Source: Desulfarculus sp. (GTDB lineage: Bacteria; Desulfobacterota; Desulfarculia; Desulfarculales; Desulfarculaceae). Taken from it: a stretch of DNA of 61,424 nt. The notes under the pieces are model-generated. The model saw nothing but the letters and a program-made list of their open reading frames with translations. It had not been told where the DNA came from and made no database searches. Position numbers and translations under genes: made by a program. The stretch lies in the NCBI GenBank assembly GCA_016218705.1, contig JACRDC010000064.1:1-61424 (forward strand). The letters are read 5' to 3'. Positions 23,873-33,050 of the stretch are shown one piece after another (positions within the stretch are counted from its first letter, which is position 1; each line of letters begins with the position of its first letter).

Positions 23873-24505
23873 ATGAGAGAAAAAACTAACGATCGTTCGG
23901 TTGGCAGAATGACTCTCAGCAAGGGTGAAAAGAGGCAGCGCCAGATATACGACACCGCCGCGCGGCTGTTTGCCCAGCGGGGTTACAGCCGTACCTCCAT
24001 CCGCGACCTCTCCGAGGCGCTCGGGCTGCAAAAAAGCAGCCTCTACCACTACTTCGAGTCCAAGGAAGACCTGCTGCACCGCCTGCTGGACCAGTTCATG
24101 GAAGAGGCCCTGCAACGCATCGAGGAGCTCTGCGCCTTGGCCCTGCCCCCCCAGGAGAAGCTGGCGGCCTTCATGCGCCTCTACACCAGCTTCTACGCCG
24201 GCGACCGCGACCGCCTGAGCCTGTTGGTCAACGACCTGGACTGCCTGGGCGGCGAACTGCACGCGGCCATGGTGGCCAAGCAGCGGCGCTACGTGGCGGC
24301 CATCCAGGGCATCCTGAACGAGATGCGGCAAGCCGGGCTCATGCGCGACATTCCCCTGCCGGTGGCGGTCTTCGCCTTTTTCGGCATGGTGCACTACACC
24401 CCCAAGTGGTACCAGCGCGACGGTGGGGTCAGCCCCGAGGAACTGGGACGCCTCTTCGAGACCATCTTCTGCCACGGCATCCTGACCGGCAAGGAGCAAC
24501 CGTGA
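23873..24505 (+). CDS. TetR-family transcriptional regulator
   Basis: A 210-residue repressor-type protein. The N-terminal helix-turn-helix is clear (RQIYDTAARLFAQRGYSRTS, then LSEALGLQKSSLYHYFESKE), and the C-terminal ligand domain is divergent, with a TetR_C-like DLDCLGGELHAAMVAKQRRY stretch. The ATG at 23873 has GGAAGG upstream; a second ATG at 23909 is possible. It is divergent from the liv operon and 49 bases ahead of the Etf oxidoreductase gene, so it probably controls both arms in response to an acyl-CoA, as FadR-like TetR regulators do. Confidence 0.9.
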   Translation: MREKTNDRSVGRMTLSKGEKRQRQIYDTAARLFAQRGYSRTSIRDLSEALGLQKSSLYHYFESKEDLLHRLLDQFMEEALQRIEELCALALPPQEKLAAFMRLYTSFYAGDRDRLSLLVNDLDCLGGELHAAMVAKQRRYVAAIQGILNEMRQAGLMRDIPLPVAVFAFFGMVHYTPKWYQRDGGVSPEELGRLFETIFCHGILTGKEQP

Positions 24506-24554
24506 AGACCCGGCCACCCAGACTTCGCGCCCACCGCGCCCCCGGAGCACGGCC

Positions 24555-26624
24555 ATGGAGCCGGTGATCCTCTCGCCGGCCGCCCTGCCGGCCACCCAGG
24601 CTCTGTCCCTGGCCCTGACCTTGGCCGGCCTGGGGCTCTTCGCCTTCATCCTGGGCCGCCGCCTGGCCCCCTTGCGCCTGGCCCAGGCCGATCTTCGCCC
24701 GGGGAGCTGGGGCCAGCGCCTGGCTGGGCTGCTGAAATACTGGCTTGCTCAATACAAACAACCACGTTACCCCCTGGCCGGCCTGCTCCACATCCTGCTC
24801 TTCCTGGGCTTCCTCGTACTCTCCCTGCGCACGCTCACGCTCATCTTCATCGGCTTCTGGGATGGCTTCACGCTGCCCGGACTGGCGGGGCAGGCCGGCC
24901 ATGTCTACGCCCTGCTCAAGGACTACACCGCCACCCTGGTGCTGGTGGTGGCGGTGGTGGCGGCGGTGCGGCGGGGGGTCTTCAAGCCGGCCCGCTACGC
25001 CGTGCCCCCCCAGCACGGCCAGGACCACACCGGCGAGGCCCTGTTGGTACTGGGCTTCATCGCCACCTTGATGCTCTCCGAGGCCCTGTTCGAGGCCAGT
25101 CTGCAAGCGGCCCTGACCCAGGCCGGCCAGGCCGGTCAGCCCCCAGCCCCGGGCAGCCTGGCCTGGCTGCTGACCCTGGCCCTGGGCAATGCCCCCCGCG
25201 ACACCCTGCAAGGCCTGCACCTGGGCGGCTACTTTGTGCACGACCTGGCCTTCTACGGCTTCCTGTGCCTGTTGCCCCTGGGCAAGCATTTCCACGTGCT
25301 CACCTCCCTGCCCAACGTGCTGTTCATGAAGCTCGCCAAGGGCAGCGTCAAGCCGGTGCGCTGGGGCGTGGCCGACGACAAGCTGGACGACCTGGAGAGC
25401 TTCGGGGTCAAGCGGCTGGAGGACTTCACCTGGAAGCACCTGCTGGACTTCTACTCCTGCGCCGACTGCGGCCGCTGCGCTGACAACTGCCCGGCCAACG
25501 CCGTGGGGCGCCCCCTGTCGCCCCGCTTCTTGACCATCAAGGCCCGCGACCTTCTCTTCAGCCAGTACCCCCTGCACGGGGCCAGCCCAGAGCCCCAGCC
25601 CCTGGTGGGCGGCATCTACTCCGAGGACGAGATCTGGTCCTGCACCACCTGCGGGGCCTGCGAGGAAGAATGCCCGCTCATGATCGAGTACATTGACAAG
25701 ATCGTGGACCTGCGCCGCGGCCTGGTGGACGACGGCGAGGTGCCGGCCAGCCTGCAAGCGCCCCTCAAGGCCCTGGACAAGCGCGGCAACCCCTTCGGCA
25801 AGAAGGAGAAGGCCCGCGCCGACTGGACCCTGGAGGAGGAGTTCGCCAGGCAGGTGGAGGTCAAGGTGCTGGACGGCGAGCAAGAGGCCCAGGCCCTCTA
25901 CTTCGTGGACAGCATCACCTCCTACGACCCGCGCCTGCAAGACATCGCCCGGGCCACGGCCCGGCTGCTGACGGCCTGCGGGGTGGATTTCGGAATCCTG
26001 GGCAAGGCCGAGAAGGATAGCGGCCACGAGGCCCGCCGCTTCGGCGAGGAGATGCTATTCCAGGCCCTCAAGGAGCACAACAGCGAGGCCATCGCCGAGA
26101 CAGGCGTAACGCGCATCATCACCAGCGACCCCCACGCCTACAACGCCCTTACCAAAGACTACGCCGGCCTGCCGCCGGTGGAGCACCTCAGCCAGACCTT
26201 GCAGCAGGCCCTGGCCCAGGGCCACCTCTCCTTCCAGCCCCTGGCCGAGCCGGGCGTGGTCTACACCCTGCACGACCCCTGCTACCTGGGCCGCCACAAC
26301 GGCCTGTACGAGGCCCCCCGCCAGGTGCTGGACGCCATCCCCGGCCTCAGGCGGGTGGAGATGGAGCGCAGCCAGGACCGCAGCTTCTGCTGCGGCGGCG
26401 GCGGGCTGATGCTCTTCTACGAGCCGGTGGAGGAGACCCGCATGGGCCGGCTGCGGGTGGAGATGGCCCATAAGGCCGGCGCCGAGGTGATCGTCACCGC
26501 CTGCCCTTGTTGCCTGGTCAACATCGAGGACGCCATCAAGACCAGCGGCCTGGAGGGCAAGATGCGGGTCATGGACCTGAGCGAGCTGGCGGCGGGGCAA
26601 CTTTCTAACCCGGTGAGCCCGTAG
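24555..26624 (+). CDS. Membrane FeS oxidoreductase, probable EtfAB:menaquinone oxidoreductase (EMO type)
   Basis: A 689-residue fusion. Residues 1-255 hold about six membrane segments resembling the heme-b subunit of nitrate reductase, with candidate heme histidines (His79, His230, His245/247). Residues 302-312 and 363-373 bind two [4Fe-4S] clusters (CADCGRCADNCP, CTTCGACEEECP). The C-terminal half has two heterodisulfide-reductase-like CCG modules (HDPCYLGRHNGLYE, FCCGGGG, CPCCLVN). Proteins of this layout next to etf genes pass electrons from reduced EtfAB to menaquinone during fatty-acid oxidation in syntrophs. etfB, etfA and an acyl-CoA dehydrogenase follow, giving a complete dehydrogenation-to-quinone chain. 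Confidence 0.88.
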   Translation: MEPVILSPAALPATQALSLALTLAGLGLFAFILGRRLAPLRLAQADLRPGSWGQRLAGLLKYWLAQYKQPRYPLAGLLHILLFLGFLVLSLRTLTLIFIGFWDGFTLPGLAGQAGHVYALLKDYTATLVLVVAVVAAVRRGVFKPARYAVPPQHGQDHTGEALLVLGFIATLMLSEALFEASLQAALTQAGQAGQPPAPGSLAWLLTLALGNAPRDTLQGLHLGGYFVHDLAFYGFLCLLPLGKHFHVLTSLPNVLFMKLAKGSVKPVRWGVADDKLDDLESFGVKRLEDFTWKHLLDFYSCADCGRCADNCPANAVGRPLSPRFLTIKARDLLFSQYPLHGASPEPQPLVGGIYSEDEIWSCTTCGACEEECPLMIEYIDKIVDLRRGLVDDGEVPASLQAPLKALDKRGNPFGKKEKARADWTLEEEFARQVEVKVLDGEQEAQALYFVDSITSYDPRLQDIARATARLLTACGVDFGILGKAEKDSGHEARRFGEEMLFQALKEHNSEAIAETGVTRIITSDPHAYNALTKDYAGLPPVEHLSQTLQQALAQGHLSFQPLAEPGVVYTLHDPCYLGRHNGLYEAPRQVLDAIPGLRRVEMERSQDRSFCCGGGGLMLFYEPVEETRMGRLRVEMAHKAGAEVIVTACPCCLVNIEDAIKTSGLEGKMRVMDLSELAAGQLSNPVSP

Positions 26625-26706
26625 CAAAGGCCGGCCCATGACGGATGAACGATAAGAAAATGTTTTTTCAAAACTACCCAGCGAACCATGAAGCGCTTAT
26701 TCCGCT

Positions 26707-26814
26707 CCCTCTCCCCCATTCCCATGGGGGAGAGGGCTGGGGTGAGGGGGCCTGGGCAGTGGTGGTTGGAGTCCCCCCTCACCCTGACCCTCTCCCCCCG
26801 CTGGGGGGAGAGGG
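26707..26814. repeat. Dispersed palindromic repeat (CCCTCTCCCCC type)
   Basis: Two strong hairpins: CCCTCTCCCCCAT with partner (26707-26736, loop TCCC) and CCCTCTCCCCCC with partner (26788-26814). Between them, CTGGGGTGAGGGGG and CCCCCCTCACCCTGA are inverted copies. This sequence type is a familiar intergenic repeat in many Gram-negative genomes. It separates the oxidoreductase gene from etfB and could lower read-through. Confidence 0.75.
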
Positions 26815-26868
26815 GAAAATCAGCCTTGGCTCATTACGCGCGACCCTGAACTGACACGGGGAGTGGTC

Positions 26869-27660
26869 ATGGAAATACTGGTTTGCGTCAAGCAGGTGCC
26901 GGACACCGCCGAGAACGACATCGAGCTGGCCAAGGGCGGGCGCGACATCGAGCGCGAGGACCTGGTCTACTCGGTCAACGAATGGGACAACTACGCCGTG
27001 GAGGCGGCCATCCAACTGCGCGACCAGGTGGGCGGCCGGGTGACGGTGGTGACCATCGGCGGCGAGGAGGCCGACGAGGTGCTGCGCCGGCAGTTGGCCA
27101 TGGGCGCCGACGGGGGCCTGCACGTCAACGACGAGGCCCTGGAGGGCAGCGACGGCCTGGGCCTGGCGCGGGTGCTTGAGGCCGTGGCCCAGCAGGGGTC
27201 CTATGACCTCATCCTCACCGGGGCCCAGGCCGACGACGGCGCCGGCCAGGTGGGAGGCATGCTGGCGGCGCTAATGGACCTGCCCTTCGCGGCCCTGGTC
27301 AACCACATCGAGCCCAGCGGGGCCGGCGCCCTGCGCATCGGCCGAGAGGTGGCCGGCGGCGACCAGGAGATCAGCGAGATGGACCTGCCCTGCGTGCTCT
27401 CCATTCAGACCGGCATCAACCAGCCCCGCTACGTGGGCATCCGGGGCATCCGCAAGGTGGCCTCGGTGGAGATACCCCAACTGGACGCCGCGGCCCTGGG
27501 TCTGGACGCGGCCAGCCTGGGCGCGGGCGCGGCCCGGCTAAGGCGCCTGGACTACTTCGTGCCCCAGTCCGGCCCCGGCGCCCGCATGCTCGCCGGCAAG
27601 CCCGACCAACTGGCCGCCCAGTTGGTGGAGATACTCAAGGCCAAGGGAGGGATCAGGTAG
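26869..27660 (+). CDS. etfB: Electron transfer flavoprotein beta subunit (module 1)
   Basis: AMP/FAD-carrying small subunit of EtfAB, 263 residues, that receives electrons from acyl-CoA dehydrogenases. It opens MEILVCVKQVPDTAEN and has the ITGAQADDGAGQVGG-like nucleotide loop (LILTGAQADDGAGQVGGM) and the dehydrogenase-recognition region near QPRYVGIRGIRK. I chose the ATG at 26869 with GGGGAG upstream; a GTG two codons earlier is possible. The stop shares one base with the etfA start. The partner quinone oxidoreductase precedes it and an acyl-CoA dehydrogenase follows etfA. The sequence class differs from the second etfB at 33 kb. Confidence 0.93.
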   Translation: MEILVCVKQVPDTAENDIELAKGGRDIEREDLVYSVNEWDNYAVEAAIQLRDQVGGRVTVVTIGGEEADEVLRRQLAMGADGGLHVNDEALEGSDGLGLARVLEAVAQQGSYDLILTGAQADDGAGQVGGMLAALMDLPFAALVNHIEPSGAGALRIGREVAGGDQEISEMDLPCVLSIQTGINQPRYVGIRGIRKVASVEIPQLDAAALGLDAASLGAGAARLRRLDYFVPQSGPGARMLAGKPDQLAAQLVEILKAKGGIR

Positions 27661-28640
27661 TGGACAACCTCTTCGCCTACATAATGCACCGGGAGGGCGC
27701 CCCGCACGACAGCGCCGCCGAGCTGTTGGCCGCCGCCCGTCAGTTGGCCCCCCAGGCCGCGCCGGTGGCCATCCTGGCCGGCCACGGCCCCGAGCTTGAC
27801 GCGGCCTGCCAACAAGCCGCCGCGCTCTTCCCCCAGGTGTGGAAGATCGGCCACCCGTACCTGGCCCAGCCCAACGCCGAAATCCTGCGCCCCCTGTTGG
27901 CCCGCCTGGTGCCCCAGGGCGCGCTCTTGCTGCTGGCCCACGAGCATTTCGCCATGGACTTGGCTCCGGGGCTCTCCGTCAAGCTTGGGGCCGCCTACCT
28001 GCCCGACGCCGTGGCCTTCACGGGCATTGAGGGCGGGCGGCTCAAGGCGGTGCGCGAGGAGTTCGCCGGCCTGGTCAGCGCCCACGTCAGCCTGGACCTG
28101 AGCGCCGGCGCGGTAATCAGCCTGCGCCCCGGGGCCTTCAAGGCCGGCGAGGCGGCCCCGGTACAGGGGCAGATCAGCGACAAGAGCGCCGCGGACCTGG
28201 ACGGAGGAATGCCCCCGGCCCGCCGCCGCTATATCGAGACCGTGGCCGCCGAGGCCGGCGAGGTGGACATCACCAAGGCCGAGGTGCTGGTCTCGGTGGG
28301 CCGGGGCATCCAGGACCAGGACAACCTGGAGTTGGTCTTCGACCTGGCCAAGGCCCTGGGCGCCGAGGTCAGTTGCTCGCGCCCCATCGTGGACGCCAAG
28401 TGGCTGCCCAAGCCCCGCCAGGTGGGCACCTCGGGCAAGACGGTCAAGCCCAAGGTCTACCTGGCCTGCGGCATCTCCGGCAGCTCCCAGCACCTGGGCG
28501 GCCTCACCGGGGCCTCTTGCGTCATCGCCATCAACAAGCACCCCAAGGCCCCCATCTTCCAGCGGGCCGAGGTGGGCGTGGTGGCCGACATCATCCAATT
28601 CCTGCCGGTGCTGACCAAGGCCGTGCGGGCGGCCAAGTAG
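27660..28640 (+). CDS. etfA: Electron transfer flavoprotein alpha subunit (module 1)
   Basis: FAD-binding large subunit, 326 residues, GTG start sharing a base with the etfB stop (TAGTG). The N-terminal half has the usual Etf alpha/beta fold. The C-terminal FAD domain shows VSVGRGIQDQDNLELV, ASCVIAINKHPKAPIF and GISGSSQHLGGLTG, where the more usual form is GAIQH. Forms a heterodimer with the product of the gene just before. Expected to shuttle electrons from the acyl-CoA dehydrogenase encoded next to the membrane oxidoreductase. Confidence 0.93.
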   Translation: MDNLFAYIMHREGAPHDSAAELLAAARQLAPQAAPVAILAGHGPELDAACQQAAALFPQVWKIGHPYLAQPNAEILRPLLARLVPQGALLLLAHEHFAMDLAPGLSVKLGAAYLPDAVAFTGIEGGRLKAVREEFAGLVSAHVSLDLSAGAVISLRPGAFKAGEAAPVQGQISDKSAADLDGGMPPARRRYIETVAAEAGEVDITKAEVLVSVGRGIQDQDNLELVFDLAKALGAEVSCSRPIVDAKWLPKPRQVGTSGKTVKPKVYLACGISGSSQHLGGLTGASCVIAINKHPKAPIFQRAEVGVVADIIQFLPVLTKAVRAAK

Positions 28641-28655
28641 AGGGGAGCGCCAGCC

Positions 28656-29798
28656 ATGGATTTCAATCTGAGCAAGCAGCAACGCGACATCGTGCGCGCC
28701 GCCAAGGAGTTCGCCAACGGCGAGTTCCCGCCGGTGGCCGCCGACTTCGACCGCGAGGAGCGCTTCGACCTGGGCCTGTGGCGCAAGGCCTGCGACCTGG
28801 GCTTCGTGGGCACCTTCATACCCGAGGCCTACGAGGGCGCCGGCCTGGGCTTCTTCGAGCACTGCCTCATCACCGAGGAGTTCTGGGCCGTGGACCCGGG
28901 CATCGGCCAGGCCATCCTGGCCACCACCTTCGGGGCCGAGCTGCTTATCCTCTTCGCCAGCGAGGAGCAAAAGCAGCGCCTGCTGCCGCCCCTGGTGGAG
29001 GGCAAGGACATGCTGGCCACGGCCATCACCGAGCCCGACGCCGGCTCCGACCCCACCCAGGCCGTGACCACGGCGGTCAAGGACGGCGACGAGTGGGTCA
29101 TCAGCGGCTCCAAGATGTTCATCACCAACGGCACATGCGCTGGCCACGCCCTGGTCTTCTGCCTCACCGACCCCGAGCACCCCAGCCCCCACCAGCGCCA
29201 CAGCTTCATTCTGGTGGAGACGGACCGCCCTGGTTTCTCGGCGCGCAAGATCAAGGGAAAGCTGGGCATCCGCGCCTCCGACACCGCCGAGCTTGCCTTC
29301 AGCGATGTGCGGGTGCCGGCGGCCAACCTGGTGGGCGAGGAGGGCCGGGGCTTCTTCCAGCTCATGGAGTTCTTCAACCGCACCCGCCTGCACATCTGCG
29401 CCCAGGGCGTGGGGTTGATGCGGGCCTGCCTGGAAGACAGCGTGCGCCACGTCAAGAACCGCCGCCAGTTCGGCCAGCCCCTGGCCGCCTTCCAGGCCAC
29501 CCAGTTCAAGATCGCCGAGATGGCCACGCGCATGCGCGCCGCGCGCAACCTCTACTACAACGCCGCCTGGCTGGTGGACCAGGGCAAGGTGGACCACGGG
29601 CTCATCGCCATGGCCAAGTGGTTCTCGGCCCAGGGGGCGGTGCAGGCCGCCGACGAGGCCCTGCAGATGCACGGCGGCTACGGCTACATTGACGAATACC
29701 GCGTGCAGCGGCTCTACCGCGACGCCAAGATCCTGGAGATCTACGAGGGGGCCAAGGAGGTGGAGAAGCTCATCGTAGCCCGCACCATCCTGGGCTGA
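28656..29798 (+). CDS. Acyl-CoA dehydrogenase (module 1)
   Basis: FAD enzyme introducing the 2,3-double bond in an acyl-CoA, 380 residues. Signatures: ATAITEPDAGSDPTQAV, SKMFITNGTCAGHAL, RRQFGQPLAAFQATQFKIAEM and QMHGGYGYIDEYRVQRLYRD. The catalytic base is the Glu of EIYEGAKEVE. It begins 15 bases after etfA with GAGGGGAG upstream and is the last gene of the tetR-oxidoreductase-etfBA group. Chain length and branching preference cannot be read. GAKEVE replaces the usual GTSEIQ around the active site, which marks it as a divergent subfamily. Confidence 0.92.
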   Translation: MDFNLSKQQRDIVRAAKEFANGEFPPVAADFDREERFDLGLWRKACDLGFVGTFIPEAYEGAGLGFFEHCLITEEFWAVDPGIGQAILATTFGAELLILFASEEQKQRLLPPLVEGKDMLATAITEPDAGSDPTQAVTTAVKDGDEWVISGSKMFITNGTCAGHALVFCLTDPEHPSPHQRHSFILVETDRPGFSARKIKGKLGIRASDTAELAFSDVRVPAANLVGEEGRGFFQLMEFFNRTRLHICAQGVGLMRACLEDSVRHVKNRRQFGQPLAAFQATQFKIAEMATRMRAARNLYYNAAWLVDQGKVDHGLIAMAKWFSAQGAVQAADEALQMHGGYGYIDEYRVQRLYRDAKILEIYEGAKEVEKLIVARTILG

Positions 29799-29967
29799 GC
29801 CGGCGCCCCAAGCCGGCCGCCCCCAGGGGCAAAGATAGAGTAACCCAGGTCTGCCAAGCCTTCTTGCCCAGGCCCGGCCCAGACCCTCACAGCCAAGCGA
29901 CCTTGAACCAGGCGGGACCAGAGCGGCCCCGTCAACGCCCCAGCTCGGCCAAAAGGAGGCACCCGAC

Positions 29968-31536
29968 ATGACCGTAGGAGACATGCTGACCAGGGCGGCG
30001 GCCAAGTTCCCCAGCAAGACGGCGGTGATCTGCGGCGAGCTATCGCTGACCTACCGCCAGTTCAACCAGCGGGTCAACCGACTGGCCCAGGCGCTGTTGG
30101 CCCGGGGGCTAAAGAAGGGCGACCGCCTGGGGCTGGTCTGCCAGAACACCCACCAGTTCCTGGAGATATACTTCGCCGCCGCCAAGACCGGCGCCATCTT
30201 CTGCCCCTACAACAACCTGCTCACCCCCCGCGAGCTGGCCGACCTGCTGGGCTACTCCGGCCCGCGCATTCTACTCTACGGCCCCCAGTACGAGGACAAG
30301 GTCAGGGGCCTGGCCGAGAGCCTGCCCACGGTGGAGCAGTTCGTAAACCTGGGCCAGCCCGCCTGGGACCAGGCCGCCGATTACGAGAAGCTCCTGGCCG
30401 CCGCCTCGGATCAGGAGCCCGCCGTGGAAGTGACGCCCCAGGACGTGATGAGCATCTACTTCACCTCGGGCACCACCGGCAACCCCAAGGGCGCCATGCG
30501 CACCCACAACCACCTGGTCACCACGGCCTACAGCGGGGTCATCGAGAACAAGATCGGTTACGGCGAGCGGGTGCTGATCGTCACGCCCATGTACCACGTC
30601 TCCTTCGAGGACAACATCGGGCGCTGCTTCCTGGTGCCCAACACCACCGTGATCTACCCCAGCCACTTCGAGCCAGCCGGCGCGCTACGCATGCTCGATC
30701 AGGAGCGCATCACCTGCTGCCTGCTGGTGCCCACCATGATCAACGCCATGGTGCACAGCCCCGCGATGGAGCGCGTGGACTTGAGCGCCCTACGGCGCGT
30801 CTTCTACGTGGGCGCGCCCATGCCCGTGGAGCTTTTGAAAAAATCCATGAAGACCTTCGGCCGCTTCGGCTGCGGCTTCTGCCAGCAGTACGGCGCCACC
30901 GAGACCGGCCCCCTGACCACCATACTGTTGCCCGAGGACCACCTGGTGGAAGGCCCACCCGAGAAGGTGGGACGCCTGGCCTCGGCGGGGCGCGCGGTGC
31001 TGGACTACCAGGTGCGCGCCGTGGACCCCCAGGGCCAGGACGTGGCCCCCGGCCAGGTGGGCGAGCTGGTGGTCAAGGGCGAGGCCATGATGAAGGGCTA
31101 CTGGCAAATGCCCGAGGCCAGCGCCGAGCGGGTGCGCGGCGGCTGGCTCTACACCGGCGACATGGGCTACCTGGACAGCGAGGGCTACGTCTTCATCGTG
31201 GACCGCAAGAACGACCTCATCATCAGCGGCGGCAAGAACATCTACCCCCGCGAGGTGGAGGAAGTGCTCTACGAGCACCCCGCCGTGCTGGAGGCCACGG
31301 TGGTGGGCGTGCCCGATGACTACTGGGGCGAGGCGGTGCGCGCCGTGGTGGTGCTCAAGGAGGGGCAGGAAGCCACGCCCGAGGAGATCATCGCCTTCTG
31401 CGGCCAGCGCCTGGCCGGCTACAAGAAGCCCAAGGCCGTGGAGCTTTGGCAAGAGCTGCCCAAGAGCGCCTCGGGCAAGCTCTTGCGCCGCAAGGTGCGC
31501 GACAAGTATTGGGAGGACCGCCAGCGCAAGATATAA
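29968..31536 (+). CDS. AMP-forming acyl-CoA synthetase (CoA ligase)
   Basis: Second CoA ligase, 522 residues. Adenylation motifs: YFTSGTTGNPKGAMRTHNH, YGATETGPLT, TGDMGYLDSEGYVFIVDR and the C-terminal lysine in SASGKLLRRKVRDKY. AAAAGGAGG precedes the ATG. A 169-base gap from the acyl-CoA dehydrogenase carries no obvious structure beyond G+C-rich repeats. The binding-pocket stretch CCLLVPTMINAMVHSPAM suggests a medium-chain or aromatic acid, but this is weak evidence. It presumably feeds one of the two acyl-CoA dehydrogenase/Etf modules around it. Confidence 0.9.
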   Translation: MTVGDMLTRAAAKFPSKTAVICGELSLTYRQFNQRVNRLAQALLARGLKKGDRLGLVCQNTHQFLEIYFAAAKTGAIFCPYNNLLTPRELADLLGYSGPRILLYGPQYEDKVRGLAESLPTVEQFVNLGQPAWDQAADYEKLLAAASDQEPAVEVTPQDVMSIYFTSGTTGNPKGAMRTHNHLVTTAYSGVIENKIGYGERVLIVTPMYHVSFEDNIGRCFLVPNTTVIYPSHFEPAGALRMLDQERITCCLLVPTMINAMVHSPAMERVDLSALRRVFYVGAPMPVELLKKSMKTFGRFGCGFCQQYGATETGPLTTILLPEDHLVEGPPEKVGRLASAGRAVLDYQVRAVDPQGQDVAPGQVGELVVKGEAMMKGYWQMPEASAERVRGGWLYTGDMGYLDSEGYVFIVDRKNDLIISGGKNIYPREVEEVLYEHPAVLEATVVGVPDDYWGEAVRAVVVLKEGQEATPEEIIAFCGQRLAGYKKPKAVELWQELPKSASGKLLRRKVRDKYWEDRQRKI

Positions 31537-31884
31537 GGCGGCGTGCCTACGCTCCCGTTGCAGGCATGATCCATGAAGGCGCGGGCGGGGGTCGAGTGCC
31601 TCGACTCCCAACGCGGGTCGGGAGAGGCTCTCCCGTAACCAACCCCGTTTGCTCCCGTAGTGGCCCTGTTGAACATACAAGGGGCGGGGTTTACCCCCGC
31701 CCGTCTTGGTTTGCCCCAAATCACCATCCTTGACGTGAATCAGGCATGAATCGCCCACCCCTGGGCACCGGCGGCCAGGCGAAGTATAATCGCGGCGTTG
31801 GACCCTGCGGACGGTGCGCCGGCCCTGGCCACGTAAAAGCCTCGCCGCCCCCCCCAGGAACACCACCCTTGCCCGAGGTGTCAG
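31537..31884. other. Non-coding stretch with short palindromes
   Basis: No credible gene in these 348 bases. It contains small inverted repeats near 31588-31610 (TCGAG and CTCGA around TGC) and near 31620-31636, and a GGGGCGGGGTTTACCCCCGCCC-like sequence, shorter than the one upstream of metG but of the same kind, around 31680-31705. A run TATAAT-like AAGTATAATC near 31782 could be a -10 for the next gene. Confidence 0.5.
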
Positions 31885-33048
31885 GTGGAACTCAATCCCT
31901 GCCTCAAACACAAGGTGCTGCGCAAATCGGTGCGCGAGTTCGCCGAGGGCGTCCTGGGGCCCATCGCCGCCGAGATAGACCACCAGGCCCGCTTCCCCTG
32001 GGAGGTGGTCCAGGCCATGCGTCCCTTGCAGTACTTCGGCATCCAGGCCCCGCCCGATTTGGGCGGCGCCGGCCTGGACACCATCAGCTACGCCATCGTC
32101 ATCGAGGAGCTTAGCCGCGTCTCGGCGGGCGTGGGGCTGTGCGTGTCGGTGCACAACAGCGTGGCCCTGTACCCGCTCTTGCGCTTCGGTACCCCGGAAC
32201 AGATAGCTCGCCTGGCCCCCGAGCTTATCAGCGGTCAGCGCATCGGCGCCTTCTGCCTGACCGAGGCCAACGCCGGCTCCGACGCCGGGGGCGTGGAGAC
32301 CATGGCCACCCGCCAGGGCCAGGACTACCTGCTCAGCGGCACCAAGATATTCGTGACCAACGGCGGTGTCTGCGGCCTGGCGCTTATGTTCGCGGTCACC
32401 GACCCGGGGGCCAAGGGGCGCGCCGCCAGCGTGCTCATGGTGGAGAAGGAGCGCCCGGGTTTCGCGGTGGGCGAGATCGAGGAGCTGGCCGGCATGCGCT
32501 GCAACCCGGTCTCCAGCATTTTTCTGGAGGACTGCCGGGTGCCGGCGGCCAACCTGCTGGGCCGCCCAGGCGACGGGCTCAAGATCGGGCTCACCGCCCT
32601 GGACACCGGCCGCCTGGGCATAGCGGCACAGGCCCTGGGCATAGCCCAGGCAGCCCTGGAGGCCGGGCTCAAGTACGCCAAGGAGCGCCAGCAGTTCGGC
32701 CGGGCCATCGCCGAGTTCCAGACCATCCAGAACTACCTGGCCGACATGGCCACCGAGGTGGAGGCGGGCCGGCTGTTGCTCTACCGCGCCTGCGCCCTCA
32801 AGGATGCGGCCAAAAACTTCGGCACCCAGGCGGCCATGGCCAAGCTCTTCTGCTCGCGCACTGCGCGGGAAGTGACCAACCTGGCGGTGCAGATTCACGG
32901 CGGCTGCGGCTACAGCAAGGAGTACGAGGTGGAGCGCCTGTACCGCGACGCCAAGGTGACGGAGATTTACGAGGGCACCAGCGAGATACAGCGCCTGGTC
33001 ATCGCCCGGGGGTTGTTGTCCCAACCTACTGCGGGAAGGGCGGTGTAG
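31885..33048 (+). CDS. Acyl-CoA dehydrogenase (module 2)
   Basis: A 387-residue acyl-CoA dehydrogenase of the short/branched-chain class: CLTEANAGSDAGGVETMA, GTKIFVTNGGVCG, ERQQFGRAIAEFQTIQNYLAD, IHGGCGYSKEYEVERLYRDAK, with the catalytic Glu in EIYEGTSEIQR. The start is a GTG at 31885 with GAGGTG upstream. It lies 2 bases ahead of etfB2, so enzyme and flavoprotein form one unit with the clostridial order acyl-CoA dehydrogenase, etfB, etfA. Butyryl-, glutaryl- or cyclohexenoyl-type substrates are all possible. Confidence 0.92.
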   Translation: MELNPCLKHKVLRKSVREFAEGVLGPIAAEIDHQARFPWEVVQAMRPLQYFGIQAPPDLGGAGLDTISYAIVIEELSRVSAGVGLCVSVHNSVALYPLLRFGTPEQIARLAPELISGQRIGAFCLTEANAGSDAGGVETMATRQGQDYLLSGTKIFVTNGGVCGLALMFAVTDPGAKGRAASVLMVEKERPGFAVGEIEELAGMRCNPVSSIFLEDCRVPAANLLGRPGDGLKIGLTALDTGRLGIAAQALGIAQAALEAGLKYAKERQQFGRAIAEFQTIQNYLADMATEVEAGRLLLYRACALKDAAKNFGTQAAMAKLFCSRTAREVTNLAVQIHGGCGYSKEYEVERLYRDAKVTEIYEGTSEIQRLVIARGLLSQPTAGRAV

Positions 33049-33050
33049 CC

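Noticed and set aside
30790-33024. 744-codon open frame opposite the CoA ligase and acyl-CoA dehydrogenase
   Set aside because: Shadow frame with the same low-complexity composition, crossing an intergenic region and two well-identified genes on the other strand.
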